Assembly (NCBI GenBank): GCA_017522785.1
Contig: JAFWYF010000015.1
Location: 204,143-268,142, forward strand
Direction of reading: 5' to 3'
Source: Bacteroidaceae bacterium
Lineage (GTDB): Bacteria > Bacteroidota > Bacteroidia > Bacteroidales > Bacteroidaceae
Length of the DNA: 64,000 nucleotides
The position numbers and the translations under genes are program-made. Positions 10,257 to 18,678 of this stretch are shown in pieces (positions within the stretch are counted from its first letter, which is position 1; every line of letters begins with the position of its first letter). Below the pieces are notes generated by a model, which made no database searches, was not told the DNA's origin, and worked only from the letters and a program-made list of their open reading frames with translations.

Positions 10257-10719
10257 ATTTATTATCACGTTCTCGTGACATCCTTTTGAGCATATCTCTT
10301 TGGAACATATCTTCGGCTCGTTGTACCGCCATAATCTTTTTTGCCGGAATTACTTTAAGATATTTTTGTATATACTCTTTTTCGAGTTCTGCAATTTTAA
10401 TTTTTGCATCGGCAAATTCATTAATCAATTGTTGACACTGCTCATCTGTACATTGTTGACCACGTTTCATTCTGACCTTTTTACGCGCATCTCTGTTAAT
10501 GTTCCACTTCTCTTTTTGAAGTTCAAAGAATATCGGAAAGAATTTTTCAGTTTCTTCGGTTGTTAAGTCGGCATATTTAGCAATGTATTCTTTTTGCTTT
10601 GCCTGAAACTCTTCGTGTGAAAATCTGCGATTCTCTTTGTTCCCATTTTTGGGTGATTGTGCCTGTATTCCTGTCGATAGGGTGAAAAGCATTATAAATG
10701 AAAAAAGTAACTGTCTCAT
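10240..10719 (-). CDS. Secreted Spy/CpxP-like helical protein of the sigma-factor operon
   Basis: A 159-residue protein with a signal peptide (MRQLLFSFIMLFTLSTGIQA, cleavage expected before QSP), then a highly charged, helical mature domain rich in K, E and Q. It includes a paired-Cys segment (QQCTDEQCQQ). Size, helical content and location downstream of an ECF sigma factor and a single-pass membrane protein resemble Bacteroidales operons that carry a small periplasmic stress sensor or chaperone of the Spy/CpxP kind. Sequence alone does not prove membership. It begins 10 bp after the membrane-protein gene, so it is co-transcribed. Confidence 0.65.
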   Translation of the reverse strand: MRQLLFSFIMLFTLSTGIQAQSPKNGNKENRRFSHEEFQAKQKEYIAKYADLTTEETEKFFPIFFELQKEKWNINRDARKKVRMKRGQQCTDEQCQQLINEFADAKIKIAELEKEYIQKYLKVIPAKKIMAVQRAEDMFQRDMLKRMSRERDNKSNKNR

Positions 10720-10729
10720 TTTTATATAT

Positions 10730-11080
10730 TTAGTAATTTATGTCATTATTTGTCAGATAGCAATAAAAAGTATAGTCGTCTATTGGGTAGTTGTCTATGA
10801 TCTCATCGATTGAATATTCAACAGTGCTTGCTAAATCATTGTATGGAGCCTCTTTTGTAGATGTATATATTGTAATGCCACCTAGTAGTAGTGCTATTGT
10901 TATGATTGCAGCATAACTCCATTGTTTGAATGTGGTAAATATAATTTTTTTGCGAGGTTTTGCTACTGTATCATTCGCACGATGAATGTTTTTCATCATG
11001 TTGTCATGAAAATTCTGGAAATATCCTTCGGGTGTTTCAAAGGGATTTCTGTTCTTGTATTTCCTCTCTTCAATATTCAT
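10730..11080 (-). CDS. Small single-pass membrane protein, possible anti-sigma factor
   Basis: A 116-residue protein: N-terminal cytoplasmic part of about 50 basic residues with NPFETPEGYFQNFHDNMM, one membrane helix (about 55-74), then a short acidic extracytoplasmic tail. The 'PeGYF..f...i' segment is common in Bacteroidetes membrane proteins next to ECF sigma factors. It lies between the sigma-factor gene (45 bp upstream) and the secreted helical protein (10 bp downstream), which suggests it tethers or senses for that sigma factor. The usual HxxxCxxC zinc motif is absent, so it is not a classic zinc anti-sigma. Confidence 0.6.
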   Translation of the reverse strand: MNIEERKYKNRNPFETPEGYFQNFHDNMMKNIHRANDTVAKPRKKIIFTTFKQWSYAAIITIALLLGGITIYTSTKEAPYNDLASTVEYSIDEIIDNYPIDDYTFYCYLTNNDINY

Positions 11081-11125
11081 TTGGTTATCTTTGTTATTTG
11101 TTTGACTCTACTCTGTGTAAAAGGT

Positions 11126-11689
11126 TTAATTCTTTTCTTCTAAATAGCTTTCAATCTTTTTCACTGCTATGTGATACGATGCTTTGAGTGCGCCTACCGT
11201 CGTTCCTAAAATAGATGAAATATCTTCGTACTTCATCTCATCGAAATATTTCATTACAAACACTAAACGTTGCTTGCTGGGTAAACTGTTTACAGCTTCT
11301 TGAAACATCGCTTCGGCATGGTCGCCATTAAAAAATGCATCACTCTCTAAAAGCTCTGCAACAGAGCCTTCGGGCGTGTTAATTGATATTGTGTTATGTT
11401 GTTTTCCAATGAATGTCAGTGTTTCGTTAATGGCAATGCGGTAGAGCCATGTCGATAGTTGGGAATCGCCTCTGAAGTTTTCTATGTTACTCCATGCCTT
11501 TACAAATGTGTTTTGTAGTATATCATCGGCATCGTCGTGAGTTAATACCATGCGACGTATGTGCCAATATAGTGGCTCACTGAACCTCTTTACAATATTT
11601 GAAAATGCCATCTCTCGCACATTGCTGTCCTTGTCGTGCAGTTGTGCAATAATATCCTTTTCGTTATATATGAGTTCTTGTGATGCCAT
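11126..11689 (-). CDS. ECF RNA polymerase sigma factor
   Basis: A 187-residue group 4 sigma-70. Region 2 is seen as LYWHIRRMVLTHDDADDILQ followed by NTFVKAWSNI and STWLYRIAINETL. Region 4 is seen as LPSKQRLVFVMKYFDEMKYE followed by DISSILGTTVGALKASYHIA, the helix-turn-helix. It directs core polymerase to a small regulon. It is the first gene of a three-gene unit with a membrane protein and a secreted protein, so envelope-linked control is likely. The trigger is unknown. Confidence 0.94.
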   Translation of the reverse strand: MASQELIYNEKDIIAQLHDKDSNVREMAFSNIVKRFSEPLYWHIRRMVLTHDDADDILQNTFVKAWSNIENFRGDSQLSTWLYRIAINETLTFIGKQHNTISINTPEGSVAELLESDAFFNGDHAEAMFQEAVNSLPSKQRLVFVMKYFDEMKYEDISSILGTTVGALKASYHIAVKKIESYLEEKN

Positions 11690-11737
11690 TTTTTTTAGAC
11701 TGCAATTCTTCTATTTGGTTTAAGATGTAACAGAAAA

Positions 11738-12652
11738 TTATATCTTAAATATCCTATTTTCGTCGGCCTTTTCTGCTGTTTGAAAAATTTCTCTTGCTTC
11801 TTTTAGTAGCATGTCGTCGTTTGTATATCTCGATGAGAAATGGCCTATTACAAGTTGTTTAACATTGGCCTCCTGAGCAAGCTCTGCCGCTTGTCGTGCA
11901 GTGGTGTGGTAAGTCTCTTTAGCACGTACTTTTTCACTCTCGGCAAATGTTGCTTCGTGATAAAGCAGGTCTACCCCTTTTAAATATTTTATATTTTGGG
12001 GGCAGGGTAGTGTATCACTACAATAGGCATAACTACGTGAAGGGTCGGCTTCTCGTGTAAGGCGATTATTTGGAATGGTAATCCCATCGGGGGTGATAAA
12101 ATCGTTCCCTTCCTTTAATCCTTTGCGCAGATATTCAGGAACTTTGTAATATTCCATCATTTCGCCTATAATATGCCTTTTCTTTGGCTTCTCGCGAATA
12201 ATAAAACCGCAACAGGGTAAACGATGCTCCTGTGGTATCGTCTCTACGGTTATCACATTGTCCTCGTATATTATGCTATGTATCGTAGCATCGATATCGT
12301 GAAATATTAGTTCATAAGATATACCTTTGCAAAAGAAGTCAAGTTGGGGCTTCATGATTTGTCGTAGTAATTTATCGGCAAAAATATGTAATGGTGCACT
12401 CCTCCCCAATAGCGCAAAACTCGAAATCATGCCAATTAACCCAAAACAATGGTCTCCATGCAGGTGTGAAATAAAAACAGAACTAATTTGTGAGAATGAT
12501 ATATGCTGTTTGCGTAATTGTTGCTGAGTCCCTTCGCCACAATCTATCATAAGCCATCTATTGCCAATTCTCACAACCTGAGAAGATGCATTGTGGCGTG
12601 TGGTTGGCAACGCTGAGCCACATCCCAATATCTGTATCTCAAATGGTTCCAT
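11738..12652 (-). CDS. rnz: Ribonuclease Z (tRNA 3' processing endonuclease)
   Basis: A 304-residue metallo-beta-lactamase-fold nuclease that trims tRNA 3' trailers. Seen: N-terminal ILGCGSALPTTRHNASSQ, metal motif HLHGDH at residues 63-68, LLYHEATFAESEKVRAKETYH (the exosite/metal segment), HTTARQAAELAQ, and the late metal histidine in VIGHFSSRY. Length is typical of short-form bacterial RNase Z. It lies 67 bp downstream of the DUF554 gene on the same strand and 48 bp upstream of the sigma factor, possibly with its own promoter. Confidence 0.96.
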   Translation of the reverse strand: MEPFEIQILGCGSALPTTRHNASSQVVRIGNRWLMIDCGEGTQQQLRKQHISFSQISSVFISHLHGDHCFGLIGMISSFALLGRSAPLHIFADKLLRQIMKPQLDFFCKGISYELIFHDIDATIHSIIYEDNVITVETIPQEHRLPCCGFIIREKPKKRHIIGEMMEYYKVPEYLRKGLKEGNDFITPDGITIPNNRLTREADPSRSYAYCSDTLPCPQNIKYLKGVDLLYHEATFAESEKVRAKETYHTTARQAAELAQEANVKQLVIGHFSSRYTNDDMLLKEAREIFQTAEKADENRIFKI

Positions 12653-12719
12653 TATATTTGTTCTAGTTACAATGTGCGAATATAGCGATTTATTGTAAAC
12701 TAATCAAAATGAAGATTGG

Positions 12720-13400
12720 TTATAAAATTATATTTTTAATTAAATGAAATATAACAGGAACAAATAGAGCCGGAAGTAAATTAAGCGTTTTGCAATCTTT
12801 TATCTCCAATATGCTTAACCCAGATGCAGCAATAAGCACCCCACCGATAATGGAAATTTCAGTTACTAAACTGTCGGGAATAATGTTACCGACATACATG
12901 GTTAGAAGATATATTGAACCTTGCCAAATAAACAGGATGGGCGCAGCTAAAATCATGCCTATACCGTAGGTTGTTGCAAGCACTGCCGATGTTACCAAAT
13001 CGAGTGTCGCATTTGTATATAAATAGGTGTTGTCGCCGTATAATGCACTAATAATAGGACCAACAATTGATAGTGTGCCGATGCAGTATAATAAAATTCC
13101 GGTTGAAAGGCCTTGTGCTAAATTTGATGCTGAAAAACGTGAAACTAATTTGTTGAACCAACTATTTATATCGATTATTGTTCCAATTAGCCCGCCTATG
13201 GCAAGACTTACAATGAATAGTACAGGATATTCGCTCTTGGAAAGATTATTGCTTACGGCATTGAAACCTAGTGTCATAGCGGCCAATCCCATAGCTGTAA
13301 ACATCACTTTCTGATACTCTTTTTTTATCCCTTTTTTTGCAAAATGTCCAGCAATGCTTCCGATAATTATTGTGATTGTGTTTACAATTGTTCCTAACAT
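12720..13400 (-). CDS. DUF554 family membrane protein
   Basis: A 226-residue protein with about seven hydrophobic helices, starting MLGTIVNTITIIIGSIAG, the typical opening of the DUF554/YdfK family. A central glycine-rich region (FSASNLAQGLSTGILLYCIG) and the ILIAASGLSILEIKD-like C-terminal helix also fit. Family members are predicted small-molecule transporters with no firm substrate. The neighbours (tnaA-like upstream, rnz downstream) do not suggest one. Confidence 0.85.
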   Translation of the reverse strand: MLGTIVNTITIIIGSIAGHFAKKGIKKEYQKVMFTAMGLAAMTLGFNAVSNNLSKSEYPVLFIVSLAIGGLIGTIIDINSWFNKLVSRFSASNLAQGLSTGILLYCIGTLSIVGPIISALYGDNTYLYTNATLDLVTSAVLATTYGIGMILAAPILFIWQGSIYLLTMYVGNIIPDSLVTEISIIGGVLIAASGLSILEIKDCKTLNLLPALFVPVIFHLIKNIIL

Positions 13401-13436
13401 TATTCAGTTTTTGTTTTAGTGATACTATACCGTAAT

Positions 13437-13478
13437 ATCTATTGAGGCTGTATCAAAAATGATACAGCCTCAATAGAT
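13437..13478. terminator. 18 bp perfect hairpin after the tryptophanase-like gene
   Basis: Perfect inverted repeat of 18 bp per arm (13437-13454 with 13461-13478) with a 6-base loop, 12 bp past the stop codon of the minus-strand tnaA-like gene. There is no long T run directly after the stem on either strand, so it may act as an RNA-end stabiliser as much as a terminator. Confidence 0.65.
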
Positions 13479-13490
13479 ATAAAAAATAGA

Positions 13491-14942
13491 TTATAGGCTA
13501 TCGCCAAAATCTTCACGGAATTTGGCTGCAAGTTTTTCTTGCCAATCTCCTATAGGCTCTAAACGACCAAAGAAGAAACGTAAGACATTAGGCTCTTCCA
13601 CCCATTTGAGTCCACCAATAAGATGACGATTGTCATATAGCCATTTTACTCTGTCGGCACAATATTTAATTTGTGATAGAGTGAAAACACGACGAGGACA
13701 AGCGAGGCGCACCAATTCCATTTCGGCAAAGTGTTCACTGCCGTCAGGTTCACGCTGTTCCGACAATGTGCCACGTTCCATACCTCTTATGCCACCTGCG
13801 ATGTAAAGAGCAACAGCAAGTGAACCGGCAGGATATTGGCTTTGTGGCATATCTTTTAAGAACTCCATTGCGTTAATGTGTGCTCCTAATCCTCCCGCCG
13901 GTAAAATCATAGGAATACCGTAAGCATCTAACTCTTTTACCAATTGTTCAATGAAAATAGGACCTTGGCTTATAATATCTTCATCCATTGTCTCCAAAAG
14001 ACCTACTGCCATAGCCTCCATAGAACGTACCTCCATACCTCCGTAGGTGAGGAAACCTTCGTAAAGAGGTATGAACTCTTTCATCTTTATAATCAGTTTC
14101 TCATTGTTGGAAATTATTGCTCCACCACGTGCAAAACCCAATTTACGACTAGAAAAATAGATAAGGTCCATTTGGTCGCAAAGTGTACGGGTGATTTCTC
14201 TAATGCTCATATTTTTGCATGCCTCTTCTCTTGTTTTGATGAAGTGTAGGTTATCCTGCAAAAGTGAAGCATCTAGTACAGTAATAATACCATATTTCTT
14301 ACATAATGCAGCAACCTGCAACATGTTCTCAAGTGAAAGAGGTTGTCCGCCAATGAGGTTTGTACCCGATTCAATACGTACAAAAGGAATGTGGTCAGCA
14401 CCAACTTCATTTATGATAGCTTCCAATGCAGGTATATCGAAATTTCCTTTAAATGGCTCATCGCTTTGCGGTACTAATCCTTCGGGGCGAAGAACCTCTA
14501 CAACACTTACGCCTCTGCGTGTTATGTGCGACTTGGTTGTAGTAAAATGGTAGTTCATGGGAACAACATCACCCGGTTTTACAAATGCTTCGGCAAGAAT
14601 GTTCTCACAAGCTCGTCCTTGGTGTGCAGGGAGGAAATATTCTGTACCAAAAACTTCCTTGAGAACTTTTAATAGGCGGTTGCATGTCTCTGAACCGGCA
14701 TAAGAATCGTCGGCCTGAAACATTGCAGCAACTTGATTATCCGACATTGCATTCACTCCAGAGTCGGTAAGCATGTCCATATATACATCCTTGTTCTGTA
14801 ATAGGAATGTATTATTGCCTGCTTCGTTTATATTTTTTACTCGTTCTTCAACTGTTGGTAAATATAACTTTTGTACTACACGCACTTTGTGCATTTCCAA
14901 TGGCACTTGCTCTTCCGATTTGTAAAATTTAATTTTAGACAT
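13491..14942 (-). CDS. Divergent tryptophanase / tyrosine phenol-lyase family PLP enzyme
   Basis: A 483-residue fold-type I PLP enzyme of the beta-eliminating lyase family (tryptophanase, tyrosine phenol-lyase). Family marks seen: LTDSGVNAMSDNQVAAMF, DSYAGS, PAHQGRACENIL, LIGGQP, IKTREEA, YEGFLTYGGM and GIRGMERGT. Active-site differences: the usual S-x-K-K-D site reads SSRKLG, keeping the Schiff-base lysine (K267) but with Arg at the preceding lysine (R266). The segment that in the family reads DS/DATR..ENAYF is here LDASLLQDNLHF, keeping the Asp but losing the cofactor-contacting Arg. The family's N-N-T-A-G-G-Q reads GTNLIGGQ. So it is unlikely to be a standard indole-producing TnaA; the substrate is open. 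It sits immediately beside the phage-derived cluster. Confidence 0.85.
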   Translation of the reverse strand: MSKIKFYKSEEQVPLEMHKVRVVQKLYLPTVEERVKNINEAGNNTFLLQNKDVYMDMLTDSGVNAMSDNQVAAMFQADDSYAGSETCNRLLKVLKEVFGTEYFLPAHQGRACENILAEAFVKPGDVVPMNYHFTTTKSHITRRGVSVVEVLRPEGLVPQSDEPFKGNFDIPALEAIINEVGADHIPFVRIESGTNLIGGQPLSLENMLQVAALCKKYGIITVLDASLLQDNLHFIKTREEACKNMSIREITRTLCDQMDLIYFSSRKLGFARGGAIISNNEKLIIKMKEFIPLYEGFLTYGGMEVRSMEAMAVGLLETMDEDIISQGPIFIEQLVKELDAYGIPMILPAGGLGAHINAMEFLKDMPQSQYPAGSLAVALYIAGGIRGMERGTLSEQREPDGSEHFAEMELVRLACPRRVFTLSQIKYCADRVKWLYDNRHLIGGLKWVEEPNVLRFFFGRLEPIGDWQEKLAAKFREDFGDSL

Positions 14943-14983
14943 TGTTTTATATTCTTTTTGTTTTGATTTTTTTTGTTTCGTTG

Positions 14984-14991
14984 CAAAAATG
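14984..14991 (-). promoter_or_regulatory. Possible -7 element for the tryptophanase-like gene
   Basis: CATTTTTG on the minus strand, one mismatch from TAnnTTTG, 41 bp before the start codon, with a TTG about 20 bp further upstream. No Trp-rich leader peptide (TnaC-like) is visible in the roughly 110 bp leader region. Confidence 0.4.
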
Positions 14992-15055
14992 GAATAAAAA
15001 AAATATATTTACAATAAAAAAGCAAGTAAATATGTCAAAATTTGTTATTTCTTGT

Positions 15056-17077
15056 TTATAAACTTGCTTCGCTTACTATTTTAGTCCTTCTATTGTTATG
15101 TTTATTGCCTACAATGTGAGTAGGAAGAGGGTAGTTGTAACATACCCAAATGAGTATTGCAGTTGCCATGACTCTATCGTCGTGGTTGCCTTCTACTGCT
15201 CCCATCTCTTTACCGTTTTCTTTTATTTCATATAAGTCCAGTTCATAGGTTGTCTCAATACAACGCTCAATGTATAATTGGTCTCGCATCGCCTTAATGA
15301 GAAAGTTTATTACCATTGGTTTTGTTGAAGAATTTGTGTGAAATCCCCAACGACGTGGGCGACCTTGTTTAATCTCCTGCCCCGATGTGCGACAATAAAG
15401 GTTATTGTAATGTCCTGCAATCTCATTAAGAATATATTCGAAATTGTCTCCTTCGGTACCTTCTGTTTCCAAAGTATTAGCCTCTATTACAAGTAGAGCA
15501 TTGTCGTAGGCACGTGCTATTTCAACTGCTTTCCATGCTAATTTGTCATGTTCAATGTGCCCGTGCCAACATGCTACAATCTCAGGTACTCCGCCATCGA
15601 GCATTGCCATGCGGTCTGCCACAACAATACACGAGTAATCGGCTTTGTCCGATACTCCGCCTACATCAACTGTTACAATATACCGGTCGCGAATATGTTG
15701 TTCACAATCGGGCATCAGCCATATCCATAAGCAATTTTCTTTAACATTCTCACCGGGGAGTGCAGGCACAAAACGGCATCGTTGCTCTATCCTTTCACTT
15801 TGTGGTGTTACGTTCTCTGTGGCTATTATATCTCCTTTGAATATTGGTGGAACACATGTTGAACGCATATTTTGTACATACGATATTTTAAATACTCTGC
15901 GTCCTGTACTTTGAAAAGCTTCATTCGCTGTTGATGGGAATTCAGAAAAAAGACGCCATTCATCGGGTATCTCACGCCGTTTATCCCGATACCATGCTAT
16001 TGCTTCCAATGTGGCTCCCAAATTAAATAGTTCTTGCTCATATTCGTTCATGCTATCGATGAAACTGCTATAATGATTCTTATCTATTGCTTTGCTATAA
16101 AGGTCGATACTATACCATGGAATGAATACAGGTGTAAAGTTGTTACGCCCCTCTATTGCATCAATCCATGTACGGTGAAAAAAGTTACCCACACCTTTTG
16201 CTGTCGATTCCAAAATTTTCATAGTGTATGGTCCACTTGCAATTGAACCGAATATCGATTGTACCAAGTCTTCGGGCTTACGTCCTGCTGTAGATTTCCA
16301 CAAACCAACCTCGGTGAGATGTGCCATGCATATATCTTCGCTTCTTAGAGAATCGGGTTTTTGTGATGAGCCTAGTGAGTATCGGCTGTTACTCCAACTT
16401 ATTACACGAGTCTTTGATATACCCTGATAGGGACTAGTGTAAATCTTTTTGCCTTCAGTTGCCCATTGTGGATAGTTATTTATAACTTTTGCCAACATAC
16501 CTGCCACAATTGACGATTGTTTCTCTATATCTCCGCATATTACACTATTCCAATTTTGTTTGTGTACAAGTTGAATCCATAACATATATAGTTGAGTTAA
16601 TGTTGAACCTCCCCATTGGCGTGCCTTACATAAAATTATATCTATTGGTTTGTCTTGCAAACGTAGCTTTTCCATTTCGTGTAAATATTTACGCTGTGGC
16701 CGGTTTAGCGTGAAAGGGATATCACGCCCTTTTCCTTTGTCAGATATTATTGCCATACTCCTTGCCCAATACTCAAAGTCGTGGCATATACGTGTGCGAC
16801 AAAATTGCAACCAGAGTGCAACAATCTCACGCTGAGAAGCTTTCTTACCGTTTCTTTCGAATAAGAATTTTTCGGCACCATGTTCTATCAGTTCTGCAAT
16901 ACGTTCATCTTTTGACATAGTAATTGGTAAATATATTTTTTCCAAAGGAAAACCCTCTATATTAACCCAATTACGGGCGATGCTCGTTGAGCCTTCGCCC
17001 GTAATTGGGTTGTAATATGCAGATATAGATTTCTGACGTTCTAAATTTAACTTTATAATTTCGGATACATTCATCAT
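15056..17077 (-). CDS. terL: Phage terminase large subunit (DNA-packaging motor)
   Basis: A 673-residue packaging motor with both halves intact. ATPase: Walker A-like CKARQWGGST at about 150-159, Walker B-type MAHLTEVGLW with the catalytic Glu near 256, and the coupling motif LESTAKGVGNFF near 289-300. Nuclease (RNase H fold): VDVGGVSDKADYS near 470-482 with metal Asp residues, LLVIEANTLETEG with Glu near 532, and NHDDRVMA near 631-638 with the Asp pair. Every catalytic motif is present, so it is probably functional. It is last in the minus-strand arm, 14 bp after a small gene. Two Met codons begin the frame (17077 and 17074). The host would need a portal, which I cannot find beside it. Confidence 0.93.
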   Translation of the reverse strand: MMNVSEIIKLNLERQKSISAYYNPITGEGSTSIARNWVNIEGFPLEKIYLPITMSKDERIAELIEHGAEKFLFERNGKKASQREIVALWLQFCRTRICHDFEYWARSMAIISDKGKGRDIPFTLNRPQRKYLHEMEKLRLQDKPIDIILCKARQWGGSTLTQLYMLWIQLVHKQNWNSVICGDIEKQSSIVAGMLAKVINNYPQWATEGKKIYTSPYQGISKTRVISWSNSRYSLGSSQKPDSLRSEDICMAHLTEVGLWKSTAGRKPEDLVQSIFGSIASGPYTMKILESTAKGVGNFFHRTWIDAIEGRNNFTPVFIPWYSIDLYSKAIDKNHYSSFIDSMNEYEQELFNLGATLEAIAWYRDKRREIPDEWRLFSEFPSTANEAFQSTGRRVFKISYVQNMRSTCVPPIFKGDIIATENVTPQSERIEQRCRFVPALPGENVKENCLWIWLMPDCEQHIRDRYIVTVDVGGVSDKADYSCIVVADRMAMLDGGVPEIVACWHGHIEHDKLAWKAVEIARAYDNALLVIEANTLETEGTEGDNFEYILNEIAGHYNNLYCRTSGQEIKQGRPRRWGFHTNSSTKPMVINFLIKAMRDQLYIERCIETTYELDLYEIKENGKEMGAVEGNHDDRVMATAILIWVCYNYPLPTHIVGNKHNNRRTKIVSEASL

Positions 17078-17091
17078 GCAATTTTTTTGTT

Positions 17092-17568
17092 TTATATTCC
17101 GGCAAGGTCGGTGGAGCGACGTCTTACTTTATTTTTATTGTAAAATATGGCAAATATGTCTTTTACTTTGCTTAATTCAATATTGTGTATCTGATAATAT
17201 TCGGCTGTTGATGCCGTCTGTCGCAGGTTTAGCCAACTATAAATGATTTCGTTCACCAAGTAATCTTTTATTCTTTGGCGCAATATGCTTGTTACCTCTA
17301 TATTTGTCTTGCCGTTATGTGTAAATGATATACTTACATAATTATCCGTTACATCGAATTTAACCGAGTCGAAACGCATGGCAATGCTTGTTGCCAATTC
17401 ATTTACAGCCTTTTGCAAAAACATACCAAATAACTCTTCTTCGTCGGTGGAACTCTGAACTGTATCGGCATCGATATCTTTGCGTTTAATTGCTTCGCCC
17501 ATGTAGTATGTTTTTAAATCTACCTCTTGCTGTAATTCCTCACGTTTAATAAGAATGTTGTTTTCCAT
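17092..17568 (-). CDS. Small phage-cluster protein, paralogue C of a three-member family
   Basis: I choose the ATG at 17568 (158 residues) because it follows the previous gene's stop by 1 bp; an earlier ATG at 17580 overlaps that gene. No named family recognised. Layout: helical N-terminus with TYYMGEAIKRK, an acidic patch SSTDEEELF, a helix ending in LATSIAMRF, a beta strand NYVSISFTHNG, then a long helix pair ILRQRIKDYLVNEIIYSWLN. The same order of elements appears in the genes at 17570-18082 and 26381-26797, so the three look like diverged copies. A structural role, such as an adaptor or neck ring, is a guess from position next to the terminase. Confidence 0.7.
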   Translation of the reverse strand: MENNILIKREELQQEVDLKTYYMGEAIKRKDIDADTVQSSTDEEELFGMFLQKAVNELATSIAMRFDSVKFDVTDNYVSISFTHNGKTNIEVTSILRQRIKDYLVNEIIYSWLNLRQTASTAEYYQIHNIELSKVKDIFAIFYNKNKVRRRSTDLAGI

Positions 17569-17569
17569 T

Positions 17570-18082
17570 TTATAGGTCAATTAGGTTGTCGAATGAATTT
17601 TCTTTTTCTCTGTGTGGACGCTTGCGTAGTGCAAACATTTCGCGCAGATTGAATATGATTTGTTGTATCTCACCTGTAGCAATAGCTGCTTCGTCGGGTT
17701 TGTGTTGCTGCATCCACAGTTGCAGTGTACGCATAACTGCATAATTTTCTATCATCATTTCCAATTGTGGCACAGTTTCGTCGGGGTAGTTCTGTGGTAT
17801 GTCAATTATAAAAATTGTGTTTTTAATTTCATCTGTTGTTTCACTGACTTCCGTCTCATTTCTGCATAATGCAAAGTATCTCGACAACATTCGTGTTATC
17901 TCTCCAATAGGAGTGTTCATGTGGTCGCATAGTTGCTCTTTGTCGTCGTTGGAGGCTTGTAGTTTCGCTACTGCTTTTTCCGGAAATCCAATCTCTCGGC
18001 GTGCCTCTCCGGTGTAGTAACTATGTGTGTATATACGTTGCAACACGTTATTATGGTCTAATGTTAGTTTTCTCTTTTTCAT
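17570..18082 (-). CDS. Small phage-cluster protein, paralogue B of a three-member family
   Basis: A 170-residue protein of unknown function. Elements: HSYYTGEARREIG, an acidic ASNDDKEQL segment, a helix with ITRMLSRYFAL, a beta strand TIFIIDIPQNY, and two C-terminal helices (LEMMIENYAVMRTLQLWMQ and IQQIIFNLREMFALRKRP). These line up with the protein encoded directly downstream (TYYMGEA, SSTDEEEL, VSISF, DYLVNEIIYSWL) and with the 138-residue protein at the far right end of the cluster (ASTEEDVERI, VVYSLEMPVNW, AAYIKQALVARWLDF). It lies 18 bp after the 138-residue basic-protein gene. Confidence 0.7.
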   Translation of the reverse strand: MKKRKLTLDHNNVLQRIYTHSYYTGEARREIGFPEKAVAKLQASNDDKEQLCDHMNTPIGEITRMLSRYFALCRNETEVSETTDEIKNTIFIIDIPQNYPDETVPQLEMMIENYAVMRTLQLWMQQHKPDEAAIATGEIQQIIFNLREMFALRKRPHREKENSFDNLIDL

Positions 18083-18100
18083 TATATTGTAAATTATCTA

Positions 18101-18517
18101 TTATACTAGTTCTATTTTTCTCTCTTTAATGGATTTGTAAACAAGTCCGCGAAATGTACCTTCGTCAATGTAAAAAGATGGTGCCGGTTCCTCAATTATA
18201 CTATCTAATATTGTGTAATTGTTGCAGGCTTCTTTAATTCTTCTCTTGTATCGTTCATATAACTCTTTATACATTGCCACCTTATTACTATTCACAATTG
18301 GCAATCGTTTCTTTCTCATAAGTAGCGATATGAATCGACGGGCATTCTCATAGCTTATATAAAAACGTGGAGCATTCGATTTGACAGCTTCGTGTATAAC
18401 TTCGCCAATAGTTGTTTCAGGGTCTTTTTTTCTCATATTTTTCAGTGTCTCGAAAAATATTTCAATAACTGCCTGTTTACGCATTTCACTAACTTTTTTC
18501 TCTTCAATTTTTGTCAT
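18101..18517 (-). CDS. Small basic helical protein, possible small terminase or DNA-binding protein
   Basis: A 138-residue, lysine/arginine-rich protein and the first gene of the minus-strand arm. N-terminal helices (RKQAVIEIFFETLKNMRKKD), then SNAPRFYISYENARRFISLL followed by a basic patch, then a long charged helix (YKELYERYKRRIKEACNNY). Small size, positive charge and position upstream of terL fit a small terminase subunit or a regulatory DNA-binding protein, but no helix-turn-helix motif is certain by eye. It starts right at the inverted-repeat region between the two arms. Confidence 0.55.
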   Translation of the reverse strand: MTKIEEKKVSEMRKQAVIEIFFETLKNMRKKDPETTIGEVIHEAVKSNAPRFYISYENARRFISLLMRKKRLPIVNSNKVAMYKELYERYKRRIKEACNNYTILDSIIEEPAPSFYIDEGTFRGLVYKSIKERKIELV

Positions 18518-18547
18518 AATAGGTTCTGTTTTTTTCTTACAAAAATA

Positions 18548-18563
18548 TAGCCAAAAATGGCTA
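18548..18563. promoter_or_regulatory. Short palindrome in the divergent control region
   Basis: TAGCCA-aaaa-TGGCTA, a perfect 6 bp inverted repeat with a 4-base spacer, 31 bp upstream of the minus-strand arm. Its size suits a dimeric regulator site. Confidence 0.5.
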
Positions 18564-18567
18564 AAAT

Positions 18568-18627
18568 GTTGCAGAATTATAAAAATGTTTTCAACAATTA
18601 ATTATGTCGATGTTATAATTCTGCAAC
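18568..18627. promoter_or_regulatory. 15 bp inverted repeat between the two phage-cluster arms
   Basis: GTTGCAGAATTATAA at 18568-18582 and its exact reverse complement at 18613-18627, separated by 30 bp. It lies between the divergent genes starting at 18517 and 18679. It could be a paired operator that loops or covers both promoters, or a packaging-related site. A candidate -7 element, CATCTTTG (one mismatch), lies at 18649-18656 before the plus-strand arm. Confidence 0.6.
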
Positions 18628-18678
18628 CCAAAAGAGCTATTTGCATCTCATCTTTGCCAATGAAAAAAATAAATAATC

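Noticed and set aside
14943..15055. TnaC-like leader peptide before the tryptophanase-like gene
   Set aside because: No short frame with a critical Trp and no Rho-type C-rich stretch is present.
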